Source: Cellulomonas denverensis (GTDB lineage: Bacteria; Actinomycetota; Actinomycetes; Actinomycetales; Cellulomonadaceae). From it: DNA of 64,000 bases. The position numbers and the translations under genes were made by a program. Positions 58,285 through 64,000 of this stretch are shown piece after piece. The notes under the pieces are model-generated. The model was given only the letters and a program-made list of their open reading frames with translations, searched no databases and had not been told where the DNA came from. The first letter of the stretch is position 1; each line of letters opens with the position of its first letter. Location of the stretch: assembly GCF_012396125.1 (NCBI RefSeq), contig NZ_JAAXOX010000010.1, positions 58,878 through 122,877 of the forward strand, written 5' to 3'.

Positions 58285-59313
58285 ATGAGCGTGAGCGCAG
58301 AGGGACACACTCCCGCCGTCACCGACGGACTGGGTGCGGTCGAGCGCCCTACCGTGTCCTTCGAGCTGTTCCCGCCGCGCAACCCGGACGCCGCCCCCAA
58401 GCTGTGGGCCACCGTGCAGCGGCTCGCCGAGGCCCGGCCGGACTTCGTGTCGGTGACCTACGGCGCCAGCGGATCGACCCGGACCACCACCCGAACCCTG
58501 GTCCGCCGGCTGCTGCGCGAGACGTCGCTGACCCCGATCGCCCACCTGACCTGCGTCGGCACCTCCCGGCAGGAGCTCGCCGACACCGTCGAGGAGTTCC
58601 TGGACGAGGGGGTGCGGGCGTTCCTGGCGTTGCGCGGCGACCCGCCGGCGGACGGGTCGTGGCAGGCGCACCCGGAGGGTCTGCCCACCGCGAGCGCCCT
58701 GGTCGGCCTGCTGCGGGAGATCGAGGCCCGGCGATGTGCGAGCAGCCCGGCCCAGGCGGTGCGCGCCACCGTCCGCCCGCTGTCGGTGGCGGTCGCCGCC
58801 TTCCCCCGGGGCAACGCCGGTGCGGGCAGCACCCGCGAGCAGGACATCGCCGCCCTGCTGGCCAAGCAGGAGGCCGGTGCCGACTTCGCGATCACGCAGC
58901 TGTTCTACGACGCCCCGTCCTACCTGGAGCTGGTCCAGCTCGCCCGGGACGCCGGGGTGACCATCCCGATCGTGCCCGGGATCATCCCGATGACCGACCC
59001 GGCCCGGCTGCGGCGGGTCGAGCAACTGACCGGCGTCCGGGTGCCCGAGCACGTGCTGGCCCGGCTGGACGCCTTCGACCCGGAGACCGAGACCGCCGAG
59101 CGGCACCGCGCCGGGACCCGGCTGGGCATCGACCTGGTGAACGCCGTGCTGGACGGTGGCGCCCCGGGCGTGCACCTGTACACCTTCAACAACGCCGGAC
59201 CGGCCCTCGACCTGCTCGACGGCGCCGGGATCGGCGGATCCGGCGCCCCCCGCGCCCGGGTGGCACTGGCCGGTGCCGCCGCCACGACCCCTGTCCCCGT
59301 CCCGACCACCTGA
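58285..59313 (+). CDS. metF: methylenetetrahydrofolate reductase
   Basis: A 342-residue flavoenzyme. VSFELFPPRNP at the first strand and FVSVTYGASGS are MetF signatures, followed by HLTCVGTSRQELAD, the GDPP loop and ADFAITQLFYDAPSYLE. It reduces 5,10-methylene-THF to 5-methyl-THF for MetE next door. It is longer than the E. coli enzyme by an N-terminal tail and a C-terminal extension. The ATG at 58285 is chosen because the riboswitch and ribosome site lie directly before it. Confidence 0.93.
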   Translation: MSVSAEGHTPAVTDGLGAVERPTVSFELFPPRNPDAAPKLWATVQRLAEARPDFVSVTYGASGSTRTTTRTLVRRLLRETSLTPIAHLTCVGTSRQELADTVEEFLDEGVRAFLALRGDPPADGSWQAHPEGLPTASALVGLLREIEARRCASSPAQAVRATVRPLSVAVAAFPRGNAGAGSTREQDIAALLAKQEAGADFAITQLFYDAPSYLELVQLARDAGVTIPIVPGIIPMTDPARLRRVEQLTGVRVPEHVLARLDAFDPETETAERHRAGTRLGIDLVNAVLDGGAPGVHLYTFNNAGPALDLLDGAGIGGSGAPRARVALAGAAATTPVPVPTT

Positions 59314-59320
59314 GGCGAAG

Positions 59321-61678
59321 ATGACCCACACCCACCCGTTCCCCGCCGGCATCGTCCTGGGCTACCCGCGCATCGGGCCCCGGCGCGAACTGAAGAAGGC
59401 GATCGAGTCCTTCTGGGCCGGCCGGTCCACCGCGGACGAGGTCGAGGCGACCGCCGCCGACCTGCGCCGCCGCACCCGGACCCGGCTGGCCGAGCTGGGC
59501 CTGAGCACCACGCTGCCGGCGATCCCGAGCGCGTTCTCCTTCTACGACCAGGTGCTGGACGCCGCGGTGGTGCTGGGTGCGGTGCCGGAGCGGTTCGCCG
59601 ACCTGCGGGACCCGGCCACCGGCGGGCTGGACCTGGCCGGGTACTCCACGGTGGCGCGCGGTCGCGGCGACGACCTGCCGCTGGAGATGACCAAGTGGTT
59701 CGACTCCAACTACCACTACCTGGTGCCGGAGATCGGCCCGGCCACCACGTTCTCCTACTCCTCGGACCGCCCGGTGCGGGAGTTCGCCGAGGCGCTGGCC
59801 GACGGCGTGCTGACCCGCCCGGTGATCGTCGGGCCGGTCACCTTCCTGGCGCTGGCCAAGGCGACCGAGGACGCCCCGGAGGACTTCGCCCCGATCGACC
59901 GGCTGGACGACGTGCTGGCGGTCTACGCCGACCTGCTGCGCGCGTTCAAGGCCGCCGGGGCCACCTGGGTCCAGCTGGACGAGCCCGCGCTGGTCTCCGA
60001 CTCCACCGGCGTGGACACCGACCGCCTGCTGGCCGCCACCGAGCGGGCCTACCAGGTGCTGGCCACCGAGCTGACCGCCGACGAGCGGCCGGCCCTGCTG
60101 GTCGCCGCCCCCTACGGTGAGCTGCGCGGCGCGCTTGACGTGCTGGCCGCCTCGGACGTCGACGGCATCGCCCTGGACCTGGTCCGTGGCCGGCTGCCGG
60201 AGGCCTCGCCGGCGACCCGCACCGCCCTGGCCGGCAAGGTCCTGGTCGGTGGCGTGATCGACGGTCACAACATCTGGCGCGCGGACCTGGATGCCGCGCT
60301 GACCACCCTGGAGCGGCTGGAGGGCCTGGGCGCCGGCCAGACCGCGGTGGGCACCTCGACCTCGCTGTTCCACGTGCCGCACGACGTGCAGGACGAGCCC
60401 GACCTGGACGACACCCTGAAGTCCTGGCTGGCGTTCGCCGACCAGAAGGTCGCCGAGGTCGTCACCCTCGCCACCGGCCTGACCGAGGGTCGTGAGGCGG
60501 TGCACGCCGAGCTGCTGGCCGCCGCCGACGCCCGACGGTCCCGCGCCGAGGCCGCCGGGGTGGTCCGGCCGGAGGTCCGCGACCGGGCCGCCGGGCTGGA
60601 CGACGCCGCCTTCCACCGTGGGCCGTACGACGACCGGCGTGAGGCCCAGCAGTCCCGGCTGCACCTGCCCCCGCTGCCGACCACCACCATCGGGTCCTTC
60701 CCGCAGACCCCGGAGATCCGCAAGGCGCGCGCCGCGTTCACCGCCGGGGAGCTGACCGCCGAGCAGTACGACGAGGCGATGAAGGCGGAGATCCGCGGCG
60801 TGGTCGAGCTGCAGGAGCGGATCGGGCTGGACGTGCTGGTGCACGGCGAGCCGGAGCGCAACGACATGGTGCAGTACTTCGCCGAGAACCTGGACGGCTT
60901 CGCGGTCACCCGCAACGGCTGGGTGCAGTCCTACGGCTCGCGGTGCACCCGGCCGTCGATCCTGTGGGGCGACGTCTCCCGGCCCGCGCCGATCACGGTC
61001 GGCTGGACCGGCTACACCCAGTCGCTGACCAGCAAGCCGGTCAAGGGCATGCTCACCGGACCGGTCACCATCCTGGCCTGGTCCTTCGTCCGCGACGACC
61101 AGCCGCTGGCCGACACCGCCAACCAGGTCGCGCTCGCCCTCCGGGACGAGATCGCCGATCTGGAGGCCGCCGGGATCGCCATCGTGCAGGTCGACGAGCC
61201 GGCGCTGCGCGAGCTGCTGCCGCTGCGCGCCGAGGACCACGACGCCTACCTCGACTGGTCGGTGCGGTCCTTCCGGCTGGCGACCTCGGGCGTGCGGCCG
61301 GACACCCAGATCCACACCCACCTGTGCTACTCGGAGTTCGGCGAGATCATGGGCGCGATCGACGGTCTGGACGCGGATGTCACCTCGATCGAGGCGGCCC
61401 GGTCGAAGATGGAGATCCTCGCCGACATCGCCGCCGCCGGGTACCCGCGGCAGGTCGGCCCCGGGGTGTGGGACATCCACTCCCCGCGGGTGCCGTCCGA
61501 GGCCGAGGTGACCGGGCTGCTGAGCACCGCGGTCCGCGACATCGACCCGGCCCAGCTCTGGGTCAACCCGGACTGCGGGCTGAAGACCCGGCGCTACGCG
61601 GAGGTCACGCCCTCGCTGGAGCACATGGTCGCCGCCACCGGCACCGTGCGCGCCGGGCTGGCGGTGCCCTCCGCCTGA
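59321..61678 (+). CDS. metE: cobalamin-independent methionine synthase
   Basis: A 785-residue two-barrel MetE. It starts GIVLGYPRIGPRRELKKAIE. The catalytic half has TTTIGSFPQTPEIRKARAAF and the zinc ligands His667 and Cys669 (IHTHLCYSEF) and Cys752 (NPDCGLKTR). It transfers the methyl group of 5-methyl-THF polyglutamate to homocysteine. It follows metF by seven bases and is under the same riboswitch. Confidence 0.95.
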   Translation: MTHTHPFPAGIVLGYPRIGPRRELKKAIESFWAGRSTADEVEATAADLRRRTRTRLAELGLSTTLPAIPSAFSFYDQVLDAAVVLGAVPERFADLRDPATGGLDLAGYSTVARGRGDDLPLEMTKWFDSNYHYLVPEIGPATTFSYSSDRPVREFAEALADGVLTRPVIVGPVTFLALAKATEDAPEDFAPIDRLDDVLAVYADLLRAFKAAGATWVQLDEPALVSDSTGVDTDRLLAATERAYQVLATELTADERPALLVAAPYGELRGALDVLAASDVDGIALDLVRGRLPEASPATRTALAGKVLVGGVIDGHNIWRADLDAALTTLERLEGLGAGQTAVGTSTSLFHVPHDVQDEPDLDDTLKSWLAFADQKVAEVVTLATGLTEGREAVHAELLAAADARRSRAEAAGVVRPEVRDRAAGLDDAAFHRGPYDDRREAQQSRLHLPPLPTTTIGSFPQTPEIRKARAAFTAGELTAEQYDEAMKAEIRGVVELQERIGLDVLVHGEPERNDMVQYFAENLDGFAVTRNGWVQSYGSRCTRPSILWGDVSRPAPITVGWTGYTQSLTSKPVKGMLTGPVTILAWSFVRDDQPLADTANQVALALRDEIADLEAAGIAIVQVDEPALRELLPLRAEDHDAYLDWSVRSFRLATSGVRPDTQIHTHLCYSEFGEIMGAIDGLDADVTSIEAARSKMEILADIAAAGYPRQVGPGVWDIHSPRVPSEAEVTGLLSTAVRDIDPAQLWVNPDCGLKTRRYAEVTPSLEHMVAATGTVRAGLAVPSA

Positions 61679-61693
61679 GCCGGGACGGGACGG

Positions 61694-61746
61694 CACACAC
61701 GACGGCCGGACCGGAGCAGCGTGCTCCGGCCCGGCCGTGTGTCGTG
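61694..61746 (+). terminator. long GC-rich hairpin after metE
   Basis: CGGCCGGACCGGAGCA pairs with TGCTCCGGCCCGGCCG (one mismatch) and CA/TG-rich outer arms lengthen the stem. There is no T-run, as is usual in high-GC actinomycetes. It lies between metE and the convergent hsp20 and may serve both. Confidence 0.65.
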
Positions 61747-61785
61747 CGGGATCAGGTGCGTTGCGGGATCGGGTGCCGTGCGGGA

Positions 61786-62214
61786 TCAGGCCGGGGCGGC
61801 CTCGATGCCGGTCGGCGAGCCGGTCTGCACCTCGATCCGGCGCGGCTTGGCCTCCTCCGCCACCGGGATGGTCAGGGTCAGCACGCCGTCCGCGTAGGAG
61901 GCGCTGACCGCATCCAGGTTCAGGCCGCGGCCGACGGTCAGCTGCCGGGCGTAGGTGCCGGTGGGGCGCTCCTTGGTCAGGTACTGCACGCCCTCGTCCG
62001 GGTGCGGGGTGCGCTGGGCCCGCACGGTCAGGGTGCGGTCGTCCAGGTTGACGTCGATCGAGCCCGGGTCGGCACCCGGCAGGTCGAAGTGCGCCACGTA
62101 GTGGTCGCCGGAGCGGTACAGGTCCATCGGCATCTGCGCGGCCGCGCGCTCCGCACCGAGCACCTGGGTCATCAACCGGTCCATCTCCCGGAATGGGTCG
62201 AATCGAGTAGCCAC
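61786..62214 (-). CDS. Hsp20 small heat-shock protein
   Basis: A 142-residue alpha-crystallin-domain chaperone. The domain spans about residues 38-130: DHYVAHFDLPGADPGSIDV, LTVRAQRTPHPDEGVQ, and the closing GVLTLTIPVAEEAKPRRIEV. It holds unfolding proteins for refolding. It starts with GTG at 62214 after a full AAGGAGGTGA ribosome site. A perfect CIRCE element lies about 90 bases upstream, so HrcA repression is expected. Confidence 0.93.
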   Translation of the reverse strand: MATRFDPFREMDRLMTQVLGAERAAAQMPMDLYRSGDHYVAHFDLPGADPGSIDVNLDDRTLTVRAQRTPHPDEGVQYLTKERPTGTYARQLTVGRGLNLDAVSASYADGVLTLTIPVAEEAKPRRIEVQTGSPTGIEAAPA

Positions 62215-62304
62215 AGCCCGTCACCTCCTTCGATGCCGGACCCCGGACCGCCCGGGGCCGGAAAGCTGATCCGGTGTGTCACCGGATGGGCTACGGAAGG
62301 AGTT

Positions 62305-62331
62305 TTAGCACTCTCGACCACTGAGTGCTAA
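62305..62331. promoter_or_regulatory. CIRCE element (HrcA operator)
   Basis: TTAGCACTC, nine bases, then GAGTGCTAA: an exact match to the CIRCE consensus. It sits between hsp20 (start 62214, leftward) and the end of the Nudix gene, so it controls hsp20. Confidence 0.92.
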
Positions 62332-62359
62332 GCCCAGATCGTTCGCGGGTGGCGAACGC

Positions 62360-62785
62360 TCAGACCCGCGCGGCGTGGGCGGCCAGCGCGTCGACGATCC
62401 GGACGTCCGCGTCCAGCCACGGCACCTGGTGCCAGTCGCCGAGCGGCAGCCAGCGCAGCTCGTCGTGCTCGACCAGCGGCTGCGGTTCGCCGTCCACGAT
62501 CTCGGCCAGCCACAGCCGCATCGTGTACTTCTCGGACAGCCGCCAGGCGCCGTCGTCCGGTCCGGCCAGCTCGGCGCCGAGCCGCAGGCCGACCCCCAGC
62601 TCCTCGCGCAGTTCGCGGTGCACGCCCTGCACCGGTGTCTCCCCGGGCTCGACCTTGCCGCCGGGGAACTCCCAGCGACCGGCCAGGGAGACCGGGCCGG
62701 AACGGCGGGCGGCGAGCAGTGCCGTCGGCGCGTCGAGGTCGTCGACGATGGCGGCGGCCACCACGAGGGTCGGGGAATCGGGCAC
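62360..62785 (-). CDS. Nudix hydrolase, MutT-like
   Basis: A 141-residue Nudix protein. The box runs from GGKVEPGETPVQGVHRELRE to ELGV (about residues 42-65), with all the conserved Gly, Glu and Arg residues. It resembles the small MutT-type pyrophosphatases acting on 8-oxo-dGTP or related nucleotides. The GTG at 62785 is the best start; no ribosome site is evident, so it may be leaderless. It has no clear link to the flanking genes. Confidence 0.88.
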   Translation of the reverse strand: MPDSPTLVVAAAIVDDLDAPTALLAARRSGPVSLAGRWEFPGGKVEPGETPVQGVHRELREELGVGLRLGAELAGPDDGAWRLSEKYTMRLWLAEIVDGEPQPLVEHDELRWLPLGDWHQVPWLDADVRIVDALAAHAARV

Positions 62786-62856
62786 GATCGCAGTCTGCCA
62801 GCCGCTCCGGCCGGCACCGGTCCGGGTCAGCGGAGAGCGCAACCGGGAATGCCCGG

Positions 62857-63948
62857 TCACAGCAGGGACAGCCCGGCCAGGCTCACCCCGCCCGCGACCA
62901 GCGTGGCCAGCCCGCCCAGCAGCAGCGGCCGGCCGCCGGTCCGGATCAACCGGCCCAGGTGGATCTGGGTGCCCAGCGCCACCATCGCCGCGCCCAGCGC
63001 CAGCGTGGTCACCGGCTTCACCAGGCCGATCGCCGCCTCCGGCACCGCGCCGACGGTCCGCAGCAGCACCGCCAGCACGAAGCCGATCACGAAGCCCGGC
63101 ACCAGCGGAGCGGTCCGCCCGCCGACCGTGTCCGAGGTCCGGCGCCGCACCATGCCCACCCCGGCGACCATCGGCGCCAGCAGCACCACCCGGGCGAGCT
63201 TGGCGACCACCGCGACGGTCAGCGCCGCCGCACCCACCGTGCCCGCCGCGGCCACCACCTGCGCCACCTCGTGCACCGACATCCCGGCCCACAGCCCCGC
63301 CGTCCGCTGGTCCAGCCCGAGCACCCGGCTGAGCAGCGGCAGCGCCACGATCGCCAGCGACCCGTACACGGTCACGAGTGCCACCGCGGTCGCCACGTCC
63401 TCCTCCTCGGCGTCGGCCACCGGGCTCATCCCGGCCACCGCCGCCGCCCCGCAGATCGAGAACCCGGTCGCCACCAGCAACGTCACCGCCCGCCGGACCC
63501 GCAGCAGCCGCCCGAGCCACAGCGTGACCCCGAAGGTGGTGGCCACCGTCACCAGCAGGACGACCAGCTCGCCCAGCCCCAGGTCCAGCACGTCGCCCAC
63601 CGACAGTTGCAGCCCGAGCAGCACCACCCCGGCGCGCAGGATGTACCGCGCCGTCCAGGTCAGACCCGGCTCCAGCGCGGCCGGCAACCATCCGGCCGCC
63701 CGGGCCACCGCACCGAGCACGATCGCGATCAACAACGCCGGCGCCGCCGGAGCCGCCAGGCTGATCCCCACGCACACGCCCGACACCGCCAGCGCGGCCA
63801 GCACCCCAGGCAGCACCCGCGCGGCCCCGGGCCCGAACCCGCGCGCGTCCCGGGTCTCGAGCCCCCGCGCCGCCCGCGTCCCTCCCTGCGCGTCCGCGCC
63901 CCGCCGAGAGTGCACGAATGCACCCTTCCTGGCTCTGGAGGCGTGCAT
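62857..63948 (-). CDS. YeiH-family membrane protein
   Basis: A protein of up to 363 residues with about ten membrane helices, from VLPGVLAALAVSGVCVGISL onward. The segments LRAGVVLLGLQLSVGDVL, GFSICGAAAVAGMSPV and GMSVHEVAQVVAAAGTVG are characteristic of the YeiH/UPF0324 family, annotated as putative sulfate exporters without firm proof. The first 45 residues are Arg/Gly-rich, and the ATG at 63948 lies inside a 22-bp palindrome, so the true start is probably further downstream. Confidence 0.82.
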   Translation of the reverse strand: MHASRARKGAFVHSRRGADAQGGTRAARGLETRDARGFGPGAARVLPGVLAALAVSGVCVGISLAAPAAPALLIAIVLGAVARAAGWLPAALEPGLTWTARYILRAGVVLLGLQLSVGDVLDLGLGELVVLLVTVATTFGVTLWLGRLLRVRRAVTLLVATGFSICGAAAVAGMSPVADAEEEDVATAVALVTVYGSLAIVALPLLSRVLGLDQRTAGLWAGMSVHEVAQVVAAAGTVGAAALTVAVVAKLARVVLLAPMVAGVGMVRRRTSDTVGGRTAPLVPGFVIGFVLAVLLRTVGAVPEAAIGLVKPVTTLALGAAMVALGTQIHLGRLIRTGGRPLLLGGLATLVAGGVSLAGLSLL

Positions 63949-63964
63949 TCGTGCACTCTCGGCG
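63902..63964. repeat. perfect 22-bp inverted repeat
   Basis: Arms 63902-63923 and 63943-63964 are exact reverse complements (core GAGAGTGCACGAATGCAC) around a 19-base loop. It covers the apparent 5' end of the YeiH-type gene. The look is that of a dispersed palindromic element or a strong transcript hairpin. Confidence 0.75.
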
Positions 63965-64000
63965 TCGGCGGCCTGCGTCCGGGGGGCGGCGGGGGCGGGG

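Noticed and set aside
61746..61795. Triple TGCGGGATC repeat after the metE hairpin as a regulatory array
   Set aside because: Three short imperfect copies partly inside the end of hsp20; too little to distinguish from low complexity.
59186..62224. 1012-codon minus-strand frame over metE and hsp20
   Set aside because: Antisense to metE with its key zinc ligands; no domain in the translation.

Overview
The window is very GC-rich with GC-ended codons, GTG starts, GTGA/ATGA stop-start overlaps, likely leaderless starts, an LAATG-type sortase signal and a CIRCE operator. This suggests a high-GC actinomycete, plausibly a polysaccharide-degrading member of the Micrococcales (Cellulomonas/Promicromonospora-like). 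That placement is an inference from gene content. No rRNA, tRNA or CRISPR array was seen.

Layout. (a) 1-5.97 kb: a PEPCK-like P-loop protein (DUF4914 type), two paralogous lipoproteins around a SAP/DUF6434 protein, an MHS-type MFS carrier and the DNA glycosylase gene tag. (b) 5.9-12.9 kb: a polymorphic-toxin island on the minus strand. It holds a 5'-truncated Rhs/YD-repeat protein with a cysteine-peptidase-like toxin tip, its coupled immunity gene, and remnants of at least two orphan toxin-tip/immunity cassettes. The Rhs part is bracketed by a direct repeat of the 3' end of tag. (c) 12.9-15.5 kb: a secreted RCC1 beta-propeller protein with a sorting signal. (d) 15.6-24.3 kb: an alpha-galactoside locus, with GH36 alpha-galactosidase and a mannitol-dehydrogenase-family enzyme leftward, an ABC importer and LacI regulator rightward, then an orphan maltokinase-cap protein. 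(e) 24.2-33.0 kb: a DUF4118 membrane protein, then a complete eight-gene relative of the E. coli yhf cluster (order Z-Y-U-T-V-S-X-W), whose function is not established. (f) 33.0-36.8 kb: an AbiE toxin-antitoxin locus whose toxin has lost its catalytic half, an Ntn hydrolase, and an RhtA/EamA exporter behind a leader peptide and competing hairpins. (g) 36.8-52.3 kb: a leftward 13-gene sugar-acid operon (oxidoreductase, ABC importer, epimerase-like protein, two DHDPS-family lyases, hydroxyacid dehydrogenase, HpcH aldolase, ceramidase-like hydrolase, SDR, IlvD/Edd dehydratase, SMP-30 lactonase) with an IclR regulator upstream. (h) 52.4-58.0 kb: a flavodoxin, repeat-rich non-coding DNA, an oxidoreductase carrying an expanded 15-bp repeat, and a Tat-exported beta-helix protein. 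(i) 58.1-64.0 kb: a SAM riboswitch with metF-metE, a CIRCE-controlled Hsp20, a Nudix hydrolase and a YeiH-type membrane protein whose apparent N-terminus lies in a 22-bp palindrome.

How the genes work together. Regions d and g each look like a complete import-and-degrade unit with its own regulator. In d, alpha-galactosides would be imported and cleaved. In g, a sugar or uronate derivative would be oxidised, delactonised, dehydrated to a 2-keto-3-deoxy acid and split by an aldolase. The most unusual content is the complete yhf system and the modular Rhs island inserted beside tag.
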